Positions 9,182 through 17,321 of a DNA stretch of 64,000 bases are shown one piece after another. This DNA comes from Sphingomonas sp. 1F27F7B (GTDB taxonomy: Bacteria > Pseudomonadota > Alphaproteobacteria > Sphingomonadales > Sphingomonadaceae). The stretch lies in NCBI RefSeq assembly GCF_005503355.1, contig NZ_SCMK01000018.1:39954-103953 (forward strand). The letters are read 5' to 3'. The position numbers and the translations under genes are program-made. A model generated the notes under the pieces. The model had not been told where the DNA came from, made no database searches, and saw only the letters and a list, made by a program, of their open reading frames with translations. How positions within the stretch are numbered: the first letter of the stretch is position 1; every line of letters starts with the position of its first letter.

Positions 9182-10003
9182 TCAGGGCTTCCTGAACTTT
9201 AGCGTCATCCGGTCGCTCTCGCCGATCGCGGCATACTTCGCCCGGTCGACATCCTTCAGCCGATAGGTGGGCGGCAAGGTCCACACGCCGTCGGGCCAAT
9301 CGGCGGTGTCGCGCGGATTGGCATTGATCTCGGAAGCGGCGACGAAGACGAAGCCGGCCTGCTCGGCCAGACGGCGGACGGTCGAGACCTTGAGATAGCC
9401 GCTGGTCCTTTCGCGCTCGGCACTCGCCGCCTCGGGCAGGCGATGGTCTTCGATGCCGAGCGTGCCGCCTTTCTTGAGCATCGCGAACATCTGCCTGAAC
9501 GCCTCGGGCGCATAGTCGGTGTTGCCGCGCTTATAGCCCATTCGCCAGTTATGGACGTTGCGGAAGGTGAGGACGATATCGGCGGTGCCGTCGGGCACCC
9601 TGGGCTGGCCGGCCTCGGCGGGAAAGGCGACGAGCTTGGCATGGCCGTAGAGCGCCGGGTCTTTGGTCTTCAGTGCCTCTACCGCCTTGCCGCTGCCGGG
9701 GAAATCGGGGCCGACCGCGGCATAGTAACTGCCCTTGGCGCGGGTGAGCGGGGCGAGGATCTCGGTGTACCAGCCGCCGCCGGGCCAGATCTCGACCACG
9801 GTGTTGCCAGGCTTCACGCCGAAGAAGTTGAGCGTGTCGACCGGATGGCGATACGGATCGCGCGCGACATTGGCGGCCGTGCGGCTGGGCGAGGCGACTG
9901 CTTCGGCGATGGCCGAGCGCTGCGTGCGTGGTGCTCCGGTGGCGACGCTGGCCACGGCGACGGCAGTGGTGAGCACCGCGAGAATGGTCAGGGTCTGGCG
10001 CAC
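9182..10003 (-). CDS. Exported class I SAM-dependent methyltransferase-like protein (COG4798 type)
   Basis: A 273-residue protein with a Sec signal peptide (VRQTLTILAVLTTAVAVASVA, then TGAPRTQ). After it comes a Rossmann methyltransferase fold: the VVEIWPGGGWYTEIL motif I, the DIVLTFRNVHNW motif, and LKKGGTLGIEDHRL. It matches the 'predicted methyltransferase' group COG4798, whose members often carry signal peptides. How SAM would be available outside the cytoplasm is unclear. The GTG start at 10003 follows a strong GGGAGGG site. The frame continues upstream to 10276, but that stretch overlaps a gene on the other strand. Confidence 0.85.
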   Translation of the reverse strand: MRQTLTILAVLTTAVAVASVATGAPRTQRSAIAEAVASPSRTAANVARDPYRHPVDTLNFFGVKPGNTVVEIWPGGGWYTEILAPLTRAKGSYYAAVGPDFPGSGKAVEALKTKDPALYGHAKLVAFPAEAGQPRVPDGTADIVLTFRNVHNWRMGYKRGNTDYAPEAFRQMFAMLKKGGTLGIEDHRLPEAASAERERTSGYLKVSTVRRLAEQAGFVFVAASEINANPRDTADWPDGVWTLPPTYRLKDVDRAKYAAIGESDRMTLKFRKP

Positions 10004-10033
10004 GCGAATTCCCTCCCTAGATGACGTCCGCGC

Positions 10034-10243
10034 ATGTGGGGGTTCTTCGGTTCGATGCAACAACAATTTTGGCTCGGCGCGGCGGGTGCGGCAGCGATTG
10101 CGGTGGTCAGCGCCCTGGGCGAGCATCGCCGGCGGCGGCGCACCCGGATCGACGATGTCGGCTATGTGCCCTGGCAGTTCCTCCAGGTGATGGCGATGCT
10201 GGGCGCGGTGATCCTGGCCAGCGTGGCGCTCAACCTGCGCTGA
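10034..10243 (+). CDS. Small inner-membrane protein of unknown function
   Basis: A 69-residue product with two hydrophobic segments: FWLGAAGAAAIAVVSAL (residues 12-28) and FLQVMAMLGAVILASVALNL (49-68). They flank a very basic cytoplasmic loop (GEHRRRRRTRIDDV). The clean two-helix pattern and codon use argue for a real gene, divergent from the exported methyltransferase gene. I do not recognise a family. The ATG at 10055 (MQQQFW), preceded by GGGGG, is an alternative start. Confidence 0.6.
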   Translation: MWGFFGSMQQQFWLGAAGAAAIAVVSALGEHRRRRRTRIDDVGYVPWQFLQVMAMLGAVILASVALNLR

Positions 10244-10254
10244 GCCGCGCTGCC

Positions 10255-11160
10255 CTAGCGCGCGCCGGCCGAGCAAAGCGCGACGCTCGAGGAGCGCTGA
10301 TCGACGAGCAGGGCGAAATGCTGCAGGGCATGGGCGCCCACCAGAAGCTCGGGATATTTGTCCGAAACCCGCACCGTCATGTCGGAGAGAGTCGCGGATC
10401 CGATCCGGAACGGGCCGTGTAGCGCGGCGCTGCCGGTCTTCACGGCCGTGTTGCTCAGCTTTCCGTCGCCCGCCGCTACGACCGTGCCGCCGCCGACTCG
10501 ATCGAAGAGCGCCTTGGGCAGGACGAAGCTGACATTGGCGCCGGTATCGAGATTGCCTTCGGTCGAAGTCGCGCCGATCGTCACGGGCACTCGGAAGGCG
10601 CGTTCATATCCGAGCACACCCGGCGCGCCGCGCGTCAGGCCCGGGCCCCGGGTAAAGGTGAGCCTTCGCTGCGGATAGTCGATCACCAGCAGCCCGTCGG
10701 CGAAGAAGGCACGCCCCAGGATGCCGGCGAACGCTGCCTCGGGCGCCATCCTGCTGCTATAGTCGCGCGTCATGACTTCGATGTCGTGGCGGACCAGCCC
10801 GCCAAGCTCGACCGATGCCAGGCGGACGGTATCGACTCGCGCGGAGGCAACGGCATCCGAGGTCTCGGCGGCTCCGGTGACCGGCAGCTTCAGCTTTGCG
10901 ACCAGGCTGGCATCGGCGCGGCCCATGCCGCTCGCGCCCGTATCGACCGCGAAGGTGTAGGGCCCGTTGCCATTGACGCGCGCATCGACATAGATGCGCC
11001 CGTCGACGACGCGGAAGGGCACGCTCAGCAGAGCATCGGCACGCGCCTTCTCCACCAGCGCGCAAACCGGCGGCTGGCCGGGGCCGGCAAGGGCCGCGCT
11101 CGATCCGATCCCCGCCGCGGCGATCGAAGCGGCAAGGTTTCGCGCCATTATCCAGCCCAT
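10255..11160 (-). CDS. Retropepsin-like aspartic protease, exported
   Basis: A 301-residue secreted or periplasmic protein with signal peptide (MARNLAASIAAAGIGSSAALA). It has two pepsin-type half-domains: AVDTGASG (first catalytic Asp, about residue 73) and GNLDTGANVSFV (second, about residue 205), each followed by a strand-rich segment such as GILGRAFFADGLLVIDY and LLVGAHALQHF. Bacterial proteins with this duplicated gag-asp fold are annotated as aspartyl protease family; the substrate is unknown. The ATG at 11148 is an alternative start. A separate protease of the same class is encoded just upstream (11254-12414). Confidence 0.82.
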   Translation of the reverse strand: MGWIMARNLAASIAAAGIGSSAALAGPGQPPVCALVEKARADALLSVPFRVVDGRIYVDARVNGNGPYTFAVDTGASGMGRADASLVAKLKLPVTGAAETSDAVASARVDTVRLASVELGGLVRHDIEVMTRDYSSRMAPEAAFAGILGRAFFADGLLVIDYPQRRLTFTRGPGLTRGAPGVLGYERAFRVPVTIGATSTEGNLDTGANVSFVLPKALFDRVGGGTVVAAGDGKLSNTAVKTGSAALHGPFRIGSATLSDMTVRVSDKYPELLVGAHALQHFALLVDQRSSSVALCSAGAR

Positions 11161-11191
11161 GATTGCTCAGCCCCGCCAGTCAAGTGTGTTG

Positions 11192-11213
11192 CCGATATAA
11201 TGCACTATATCGG
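11192..11213. promoter_or_regulatory. Inverted repeat, possible operator
   Basis: CCGATATA and TATATCGG flank a 6-nt spacer (ATGCAC), a perfect 8+6+8 inverted repeat 30-50 bp upstream of the exported aspartyl protease gene. The size and symmetry suit a dimeric regulator (GntR/YtrA- or TetR-like). No cognate regulator is adjacent. Confidence 0.4.
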
Positions 11214-11253
11214 TGACGGGTCAACGGCCTTGGGGTGGCCGGCCCTGTGTGCC

Positions 11254-12414
11254 CTAGTAGAATTTGCGCAATGTCAGCCGGCGCGCGCTGCCGTCGCACA
11301 GCGTGAGCGCCACGGTGCGGCCGGGCGTGCCTGCACTCCATTCGATCGGGCGCCCGGCGACGGGTTCGCCATCGGCGGCGCAGATCGTCTCGCCCTCGCG
11401 CCAGCCCGTCTCGGCGGCGGGCGAGCCCCGCATCACATGGAGCACGCGCAGATGCGTGCCCTCGGCCCCGAGCAGCAGCCCGCTGGTCGAGCGGAGCACC
11501 GGCGCGGCGGCCATGGCGCCGGGCTGCAGCACCATCCGCCCGGCCCGCGGATCGAGCAGCACGCGGTAGCGCAGCAGCAGCCCGGTGCCGATCCGCCCGG
11601 CCGCCCCCGCCGCGGCGGAATAGCCGCCGTCCCCTTCGATGCGCAGTTCGGTCTCCGGCAAGGCGGCGCCGCCGAGCGTGAAGCCGTTCAGCACGGCGAC
11701 TTCGCTGACCAGCGGGCCGCCGATTCCCCAGCCGAGCGTGGTGGAGATGGTAGCGCCGCGATAGCCGGCGCCGGTCCAGGCGGCGCGGCTCAGCGTCACC
11801 GAAGCGCCGTCGCCGGTATCGACGATCATCGGGCGCAGGCGCGCGCCGGCCAGGCGGATCTCGGTGACCGGCACGCCGGTATCGCGCTGGAGCGCGAGCG
11901 GCGCTGTGGTGCCGGCGAAGGGCAGGCGGCCGGTCGGCAGGATGCGGAAGCGGCGCACCGCATAGTCGATGTCGAGCGCGCAGCAGCTCAGCACGTCGCT
12001 GCCGATCAGCAGGTCTGCGCCGAACCGGTCCTGGCCGGGCGCGTCGGGGATGGCGATGCGCCCGCCGCGCCGCGTGAGCCCGCCGATCACCAGCGTGCCG
12101 CCCGGCGCCCAGGCGACCTCGACGCCGCCGCCGATCGCGAGCGCGGGCTGGCGGCGCCCGGCGGCGAGCCGCGCCCGCGCGGCGAAGTCCTGGGTCGCGA
12201 GCGTGTTGGTGAGTCCGGTGTCGAGCACGGCGCGGACGGGGCGGCCGTTCAGCACCGCCTCGAAGCGGATCTGGTTCGAGGGCGTCAGGTCGAACGCGAT
12301 CCAGCGGGCCTCGCTGTCGGAAGCGAGCGTGATGCCGTCCCTGGCTTCCTCGCCCGCCGGAACGGGAGGAGCGGCGGCAAGCGCGAGGGGCAGGAGAAGC
12401 GAAAGCACCGGCAC
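11254..12414 (-). CDS. Aspartyl protease with C-terminal PDZ domain, exported
   Basis: A 386-residue exported protein starting at a GTG (VPVLSLLLPLALAAA signal). Two half-domains carry AVLDTGLTNTL and MIVDTGDGASVTLS as candidate catalytic Asp motifs. The C-terminus (about residues 295-386) is a PDZ-like fold with LRVLHVMRGSPAAETGWREGETI. This combination is seen in bacterial retropepsin-like proteins. The first motif has DTGLT rather than DTGAS, so activity is uncertain. It lies 20 bp downstream of cpaF on the same strand and is probably co-transcribed; a link to pilus biogenesis is only suggested by this. Confidence 0.8.
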   Translation of the reverse strand: MPVLSLLLPLALAAAPPVPAGEEARDGITLASDSEARWIAFDLTPSNQIRFEAVLNGRPVRAVLDTGLTNTLATQDFAARARLAAGRRQPALAIGGGVEVAWAPGGTLVIGGLTRRGGRIAIPDAPGQDRFGADLLIGSDVLSCCALDIDYAVRRFRILPTGRLPFAGTTAPLALQRDTGVPVTEIRLAGARLRPMIVDTGDGASVTLSRAAWTGAGYRGATISTTLGWGIGGPLVSEVAVLNGFTLGGAALPETELRIEGDGGYSAAAGAAGRIGTGLLLRYRVLLDPRAGRMVLQPGAMAAAPVLRSTSGLLLGAEGTHLRVLHVMRGSPAAETGWREGETICAADGEPVAGRPIEWSAGTPGRTVALTLCDGSARRLTLRKFY

Positions 12415-12434
12415 AGCCTTAGCCGGTCAGGCGA

Positions 12435-13997
12435 TCAGAGGCACGCCTCGAGCAGCGCCTGGTCGAAGCCATATTGCTTGGCCTTGTCGAGCGTATAGGG
12501 GCGCAGGCCCATCGAGCGATATTCGCCGATGATCTTGCCGTCGGCGCTCTCGTCCAGATACTCGAACTTGAACAGTTCCTGGGTGACGATCACCGGGCCT
12601 TCCATGCCGATCACTTCGGTGACGTTGGTGACGCGGCGTGAACCGTCGCGCAGGCGCTTCACCTGGATGATCAGGTCGACCGAATCGGCGATCTGGCGCG
12701 AGATCGCTTCCTTCGGCACCTTGATGTCCGACATCATCACCATGTTCTCCATGCGGGCGAGCGCCTCGCGCGGGGAGTTGGAGTGGAGCGTGCACATCGA
12801 GCCGTCATGGCCGGTGTTCATGGCCGAGAGCATGTCGAAACATTCGGCGCCGCGAATTTCGCCCAGGATGATCCGGTCCGGCCGCATGCGCAGTGCGTTC
12901 TTGACGAGGTCGCGGATGGTGATCTCGCCCTGGCCCTCCAGGTTGGGCGGGCGCGTTTCGAGCGGCAGCCAGTGCGGCTGCTGCAGCCGGAGTTCGGCCG
13001 CGTCCTCGATCGTCAGCACGCGCTCGCCCGGGTCGATCATCTTCGACAGGGCGTTGAGCATCGTCGTCTTGCCCGAGCCGGTACCGCCCGAGATGACGAT
13101 GTTGAAGCGGCTGGCACCGGCGATCTTCAGCATCGTCGCCATCTTCTGCGACATCGATCCGCCCTGGGCCATCATGTCGAGCGTGATCGGCTTGGCCGAG
13201 AATTTACGGATCGAGATGGCAGTGCCGCGCAGGCTCAGCGGCGGCACGATCACGTTGACGCGGCTGCCGTCCTTGAGGCGGGCGTCGGCGAGCGGGGTGG
13301 TCTGGTCGACGCGGCGGCCGACCGAGTTGCAGATGCGCTGCGCGATCTGGAACAGGTGCTCCTCGTCGCGGAACTGGATGTTGGCGAGTTCGAGCTTGCC
13401 CTTGCGCTCGACAAAGGTCTGCTCGGGGCCGTTGACCATGATGTCCGAGATGGCGGGATCCGCGAGCAGCTCCTCGAGCGGCCCCAGGCCGAGCAGCTCG
13501 TCAACGAGCACTTTCTCGAGCGCGAACTGCTCGCGTCGGTTGAGCGTCAGCTTCAGCTCGGCGAGCACTTCGCCGATGATCGGGCGGAATTCCTCGGCCA
13601 GCTCATCCTTGCTGAGCGTGGCGGCGGCTTCCGGATCGACGCGCTCGAGCAGGCGCGGAAGCACCTGTTCCTTGATGCGGTGGATCGAAGCCTCGAATCC
13701 CTCGACGCGCGAATTGCCCTGCTCGCCGGCGGCAGCCTGGCGCTCGGCGAGGCGCTGCAATGCGTCGGCGCTGGCGACGCTGGGGCCGTTCGGATCCCGT
13801 TGCTCGAACCCCTCGGGCGCGGCGCCCTGGCCGGGCAGCGGCACCGAGTTGATCGGCGGGAACTGCTCGCCGCCGAGCGGCGCGGGGTCCACCGGGCGCG
13901 GCAGCGGTCCGCCGCCCTGCATCGGGCGTGCGACACCGAACGCCGGACGGCCCGCCGGTCCACCACCCAATCCGCTGCGTCGTCCGAAAGCGCTCAT
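12435..13997 (-). CDS. cpaF: CpaF/TadA-type secretion ATPase
   Basis: A hexameric cytoplasmic ATPase that powers Flp/Tad pilus assembly (type II/IV secretion ATPase family). The 520-residue protein has a Pro/Gly-rich disordered N-terminus (1-75), a helical N-domain, and the core with ADPAISDIMVNGP, Walker A GGTGSGKTT (304-312), the Asp box VLTIEDAAELRL, Walker B RPDRIILGEIRG and the His box CTLHSNSPREAL. All catalytic motifs are intact. The rest of the tad/cpa cluster is absent: upstream is a glycosyltransferase gene and downstream an aspartyl protease gene. The ATPase must therefore work with pilus genes elsewhere, or with another system. Confidence 0.92.
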   Translation of the reverse strand: MSAFGRRSGLGGGPAGRPAFGVARPMQGGGPLPRPVDPAPLGGEQFPPINSVPLPGQGAAPEGFEQRDPNGPSVASADALQRLAERQAAAGEQGNSRVEGFEASIHRIKEQVLPRLLERVDPEAAATLSKDELAEEFRPIIGEVLAELKLTLNRREQFALEKVLVDELLGLGPLEELLADPAISDIMVNGPEQTFVERKGKLELANIQFRDEEHLFQIAQRICNSVGRRVDQTTPLADARLKDGSRVNVIVPPLSLRGTAISIRKFSAKPITLDMMAQGGSMSQKMATMLKIAGASRFNIVISGGTGSGKTTMLNALSKMIDPGERVLTIEDAAELRLQQPHWLPLETRPPNLEGQGEITIRDLVKNALRMRPDRIILGEIRGAECFDMLSAMNTGHDGSMCTLHSNSPREALARMENMVMMSDIKVPKEAISRQIADSVDLIIQVKRLRDGSRRVTNVTEVIGMEGPVIVTQELFKFEYLDESADGKIIGEYRSMGLRPYTLDKAKQYGFDQALLEACL

Positions 13998-14053
13998 CAG
14001 AATCCAATGTCCCCTCGAATGGCGAGCGTTAACCGCGAAGGCTTGAGATTTGC

Positions 14054-15532
14054 CTAATCCCCCGTCGCGGCGCGGGCGCAGCCGCTATGGACCGCCATCC
14101 GCTTCTCCCCCTCGTGATCATAGATCGTCATGCGCCGCACGGCTTCGCAGCGGCGGACATAGGCGGCGATCCGGGCGACGTTCGCCTCGTTCAGCGGGGC
14201 GGCCGGAAGCGGCTCCTGCACGACCACGGTTTCCGGCCGCGCGCGCAGCACCCGGCGAAGCTCGGCGACTTCGTCGATGCCGCTCGCCCGCGATTCCGCG
14301 CCTTCGTAGAAATGGGCGGGGAAGGCCAGGACGCTGGGCGGGGCGGCGCCGATCTCCGCATAGAGATAGCTCGGCATGCCGAAGACGAGCAGCCTGCGAT
14401 GCGGCGTGACCCGGCGCACCTGCTCCACCAGTGCGGCGGCAGCGGGCCGGGCGTGGGCGCGGACCCGCAGGTCGAACATGTCCGACGTTGCGAGGGCGAG
14501 GATGACCAGGGCTGCGAAGCCGAGCGTGCCGATCCCCGGCCTGGCGAAGAATGGGGCGCTCAGCACCGCCAGCGGCGCCAGCAGGGGAAGGGCATAATGG
14601 AGATAGAGGCCGGGGAAGATCGCGACGGCGAGGATCGCGGCCGCCGCCCAGCAGGCGAGGAAGCCGAGCGGGGCGGATCGCTCGGCGCGGCCGCGCAGAT
14701 AGCCCAGAAGCGCGAACAGGAGCGGCAGGCACAGCAGCCCGGCCAGCGCCAGCGCGCGCGTGATCCGGCCGGCGTCATAGGTGCGGGCGAAGTTCGACAG
14801 CACCAGCGCCTGCCACAGCTGCGGGAAATGCTCCATCCGCCAATAGACGAGACCGATCGCGACCATGGGCAGCGCGCCGAGCCCGGCCATCGCCGTGGCG
14901 CGGATCGCCAGGGCGGGCCAGCGCATGCCGCCGCGCGCCAGGATCGCGAGCGTCGCGACGCCGAAGAAAACGGCTTCGAACGCCGCCGATTGCTTGAAGC
15001 CGATGGCAAGCCCGGCGGCGAGCATGCCGAGCAGCACGCGGCGCGGCAGCAGTCCTTGTCGCAAGCGCTCGATACTGGAGGCTATCGACCAGGCGGCGGC
15101 GAGGATCAGCGGATTGTAGAACACTGCCGCTTCGCCGTTGCCGCCGCCGAAGCGAGTCAGCAGCGCGCAATAGGCGATGCCGGCCATCAGCGCGGCCGGA
15201 AGCGGCGCGATCAGTCGGGCGATGCGCGCCGTGCCATAGGCGCCGAGCGCGGCGAACGCCGTGGCGACCAGTTGATAGGCCAGCGTCGAAGCATGGACGC
15301 GGGCGATCGCGGCATAGGTGAGGTAGAGGAGCGGCGGCTTGCGATCCCAGATGTCGGCATAGAGAATGTCGCCCGCGAGCAGCCGGCGCCCGACCAGCGC
15401 GAAATACTGGTCGTCCACGGCATAGTTCCACTCGCCATAGGCCGGCCAGCGCGCCGCCAGCGCGACGAGCAGGAACAAGGCGAACTGGACGGAACGCGAG
15501 CGCTCGAGGCCCTGCCAGCTCGCCTTTGCCAT
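14054..15532 (-). CDS. Integral membrane glycosyltransferase (GT39/ArnT-like)
   Basis: A polytopic inner-membrane protein of 492 residues with about 10-12 hydrophobic segments. The first periplasmic loop contains YAVDDQYFALVGRRLLAGDI and WDRKPPLLY, the acidic D-D/E and RKPP-type motif typical of GT-C dolichyl/undecaprenyl-phosphate-sugar transferases. The C-terminal soluble part is short and ends in paired Cys residues (YVRRCEAVR, HSGCARA). It probably transfers a sugar from a lipid carrier to an envelope acceptor; donor and acceptor are unknown. The ATG at 15532 follows GGGGGA. A GTG 42 bases upstream is possible. Confidence 0.82.
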   Translation of the reverse strand: MAKASWQGLERSRSVQFALFLLVALAARWPAYGEWNYAVDDQYFALVGRRLLAGDILYADIWDRKPPLLYLTYAAIARVHASTLAYQLVATAFAALGAYGTARIARLIAPLPAALMAGIAYCALLTRFGGGNGEAAVFYNPLILAAAWSIASSIERLRQGLLPRRVLLGMLAAGLAIGFKQSAAFEAVFFGVATLAILARGGMRWPALAIRATAMAGLGALPMVAIGLVYWRMEHFPQLWQALVLSNFARTYDAGRITRALALAGLLCLPLLFALLGYLRGRAERSAPLGFLACWAAAAILAVAIFPGLYLHYALPLLAPLAVLSAPFFARPGIGTLGFAALVILALATSDMFDLRVRAHARPAAAALVEQVRRVTPHRRLLVFGMPSYLYAEIGAAPPSVLAFPAHFYEGAESRASGIDEVAELRRVLRARPETVVVQEPLPAAPLNEANVARIAAYVRRCEAVRRMTIYDHEGEKRMAVHSGCARAATGD

Positions 15533-15601
15533 GGTTTCCGATCCCCCGTTCGCCGGACGGACAAATAGGCGCACAGGGTTAAGGCCGGGTAGCTTCCGCG
15601 C

Positions 15602-16309
15602 CTAGAGAAAGGGGCCCCGCGCCCGGATGCGGGCGCCGCTGGGCGGCATGCCGGCAAGGGCGCGGAAGTCGCGGGCCATGTGCGCCTGGTCGGCATAGCC
15701 GCGGGCAGCGGCGGTATCGGCGAGGCTGTCGTCGCGCCGCTGGATGTCCTGCAGCGCCTCGCGGAAGCGCAGCAGGCGCAGATAGGTGCGCGGTGCGAAC
15801 CCCAGCTCGCGAGCGAAGATGCGTTGCAGCCGGCGATGCGGCAGGCCGGCGCGCGCGGAGATCGCTGCGACGCTGTCCGCCGCGAGGATCGCCCGGGCCA
15901 GCGGCGGCGGCGCGATGCCCGCCAGCGCACGGGCGAGGTTGGCGACCGGATCGCCCTCCAGCAGCGCGGCGATCGGCGAATCCGGGGCGACCGCGATCCA
16001 GTCGTCGGCGAAGCGCGGGCAGGGGGCGCCGCCCAGGGCATGCCAGGCCCAGGGCCAGAGCTTGATCGCCGTGAAGCGCGCATCGCCGCTGAAGCCGAAC
16101 CGGATCGGGCGTTCCGACAGGCCGGTGGCGAAATATTCCGGCTGGTCGCGCCGCCATTCGGAGCGGCCGGCATGGCGGCGGATCAGCTCGATGCAGCCAT
16201 CGGGCGTCGCTTCGTGCTCCACCCATTCCGGCCGGCTGGCGGCGAGCGTCCACACCGCGGCGACAAGCCCGTCGAGCGCGGGCGGCAGGGGCAGCTCGGC
16301 ATAGTCCAT
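15602..16309 (-). CDS. AraC-family transcriptional regulator
   Basis: A 235-residue DNA-binding regulator. The C-terminal two-helix-turn-helix domain reads ISARAGLPHRRLQRIFARELGFAPRTYLRLLRFREAL, then ADTAAARGYADQAHMARDFRALAGMPPS (about 148-225). The second half is a textbook AraC signature. The N-terminal domain (TPDGCIELIRRH, FATGLSERPIRFGFS) resembles the small ligand-sensing domain of the DUF6597 group. It is divergent from the small protein gene at 16,393 by 83 bp, which makes that gene a candidate target. No effector can be deduced. Confidence 0.88.
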   Translation of the reverse strand: MDYAELPLPPALDGLVAAVWTLAASRPEWVEHEATPDGCIELIRRHAGRSEWRRDQPEYFATGLSERPIRFGFSGDARFTAIKLWPWAWHALGGAPCPRFADDWIAVAPDSPIAALLEGDPVANLARALAGIAPPPLARAILAADSVAAISARAGLPHRRLQRIFARELGFAPRTYLRLLRFREALQDIQRRDDSLADTAAARGYADQAHMARDFRALAGMPPSGARIRARGPFL

Positions 16310-16392
16310 GGCATCAGCCTCGCATGTCGCGTTGGTTCAAGCCAGAGAGAGCGGCGGGGCGTATCGCGGCGAGGGAACAGGGAGGATCAAGG

Positions 16393-16821
16393 ATGATCGC
16401 GAACATCATTTTGCTCGCCGGGCTGGGACTGTCGCCCGAGCCGCTGGACTGGCTGGTCGGCAAATGGTGCACCGAGCCGGTGAACGGCCGGACGGTCTGC
16501 GAGACCTGGCAGCGGATGGGATCGGACCAGGTGATGCGCGGCGAGACCGTCACGACCTCGGCGAAGGGCGAGCGGCGCGAGCCGATGCGGATCACCCGCG
16601 GGGCGGACAAGCTCGTCTTCCACGCCGAGCCGCCGGGCCAGGCGCCCACCGACTTCACCGCGGACGGCGCGACACCGGGGAATGTCGAGTTCGTCAACGC
16701 GGCGCACGATTATCCGCAGCGCATCCGCTATTGGCGCGAGGGCGAACTGCTGATGGCGGAGATTTCGCTGGCCGATGGCAGCAAGCCGATGCGCTGGGCC
16801 TATCGGCGGACGGGGAACTGA
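16393..16821 (+). CDS. DUF6265-like small protein
   Basis: A 142-residue protein with a short hydrophobic N-terminus (MIANIILLAGLGLS) and the sequence PLDWLVGKWCTEPVNGRTVCETWQ. The motif of hydrophobic-GxW followed by a later EEW/ETW, plus DYPQRIRYWREGELLMAEIS, matches the lipocalin-like calycin fold of DUF6265 proteins. It may be exported or membrane-tethered. The start is decided by GGAGG at 16,381-16,385. Function unknown. It is divergent from the AraC regulator gene. Confidence 0.72.
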   Translation: MIANIILLAGLGLSPEPLDWLVGKWCTEPVNGRTVCETWQRMGSDQVMRGETVTTSAKGERREPMRITRGADKLVFHAEPPGQAPTDFTADGATPGNVEFVNAAHDYPQRIRYWREGELLMAEISLADGSKPMRWAYRRTGN

Positions 16822-16830
16822 TCCCGTCCT

Positions 16831-16906
16831 GTGAAGGCCGGGATCCCGGGCCGCGAAAGCGGGACGAGAGCTTCCCGGAAGGATCCCGGCCTTCGCCGGG
16901 ATGACG
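16831..16906. repeat. Palindromic intergenic repeat (GAAGGCCGGGATC family)
   Basis: Arms AAGGCCGGGATCC and GGATCCCGGCCTT bracket a short GC-rich core, with an additional TTCGCCGGGATGACG tail. It lies between the convergent DUF6265 gene and atpC, and belongs to the repeat theme seen at 31.3, 33.0-33.3, 45.4, 47.6 and 50.5 kb. Confidence 0.7.
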
Positions 16907-16944
16907 GAGCCGAACGGCGGGATCCGCCTTCGGCTCCCTTATTC

Positions 16945-17199
16945 TCAGCCCGCCTTTTCGGCGAGGACTGTCAGGCCCTTCTCGTTCACTTCGGCGAAGC
17001 CGCCTTCGATGCGGATCGTCTCCGGCGTGGTGGCGCCGGCCCGGTAGATCTCAAGATTGCCGTCGCGGATGGTCGACATCAGCGGGGCATGGCCTTCGAG
17101 CACGCCGAAATCGCCCTCGGTGCCGGGGACGACGACCATGTGCACTTCCTCCGAGCGGAGGAGCTTTTCGGGAGTCACGAGTTCGAAGTGGAGGCTCAT
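16945..17199 (-). CDS. atpC: ATP synthase F1 epsilon subunit
   Basis: Central-stalk subunit that couples rotation and restrains ATP hydrolysis. The 84-residue protein has the conserved beta-sandwich: LHFELVTPEKLLRSEEVHMVVVPGTEGDFGVLEGHAPLM through IRIEGGFAEVNEKGLTVLAE. It is short compared with E. coli (about 138) because the C-terminal helical hairpin is missing, as is common in alphaproteobacteria. It is last in the F1 operon and separated from atpD by 122 bp occupied by a palindromic repeat. Confidence 0.95.
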   Translation of the reverse strand: MSLHFELVTPEKLLRSEEVHMVVVPGTEGDFGVLEGHAPLMSTIRDGNLEIYRAGATTPETIRIEGGFAEVNEKGLTVLAEKAG

Positions 17200-17210
17200 T
17201 TTCTTACCTT

Positions 17211-17320
17211 ACTCCCTCTCTCCGCTTGCGGGGAGAGGGCGGGGGAGAGGGGAGAGTGGAGCCCGGCTTCAGGCCCCTCTCCCCGGCCCTCTCCCCGCGA
17301 GCGAGGAGAGGGAGGAGTGG
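17211..17320. repeat. Long imperfect palindrome between atpD and atpC
   Basis: CTCCCTCTCTCCGC near the left end is mirrored by GCGAGGAGAGGGAGGAG at the right, and inner CCTCTCCCC/GGGGAGAGG blocks repeat. The element fills nearly all of the atpD-atpC spacer and would form a large RNA hairpin in the operon transcript, potentially lowering atpC expression or setting mRNA stability. Confidence 0.75.
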
Positions 17321-17321
17321 T

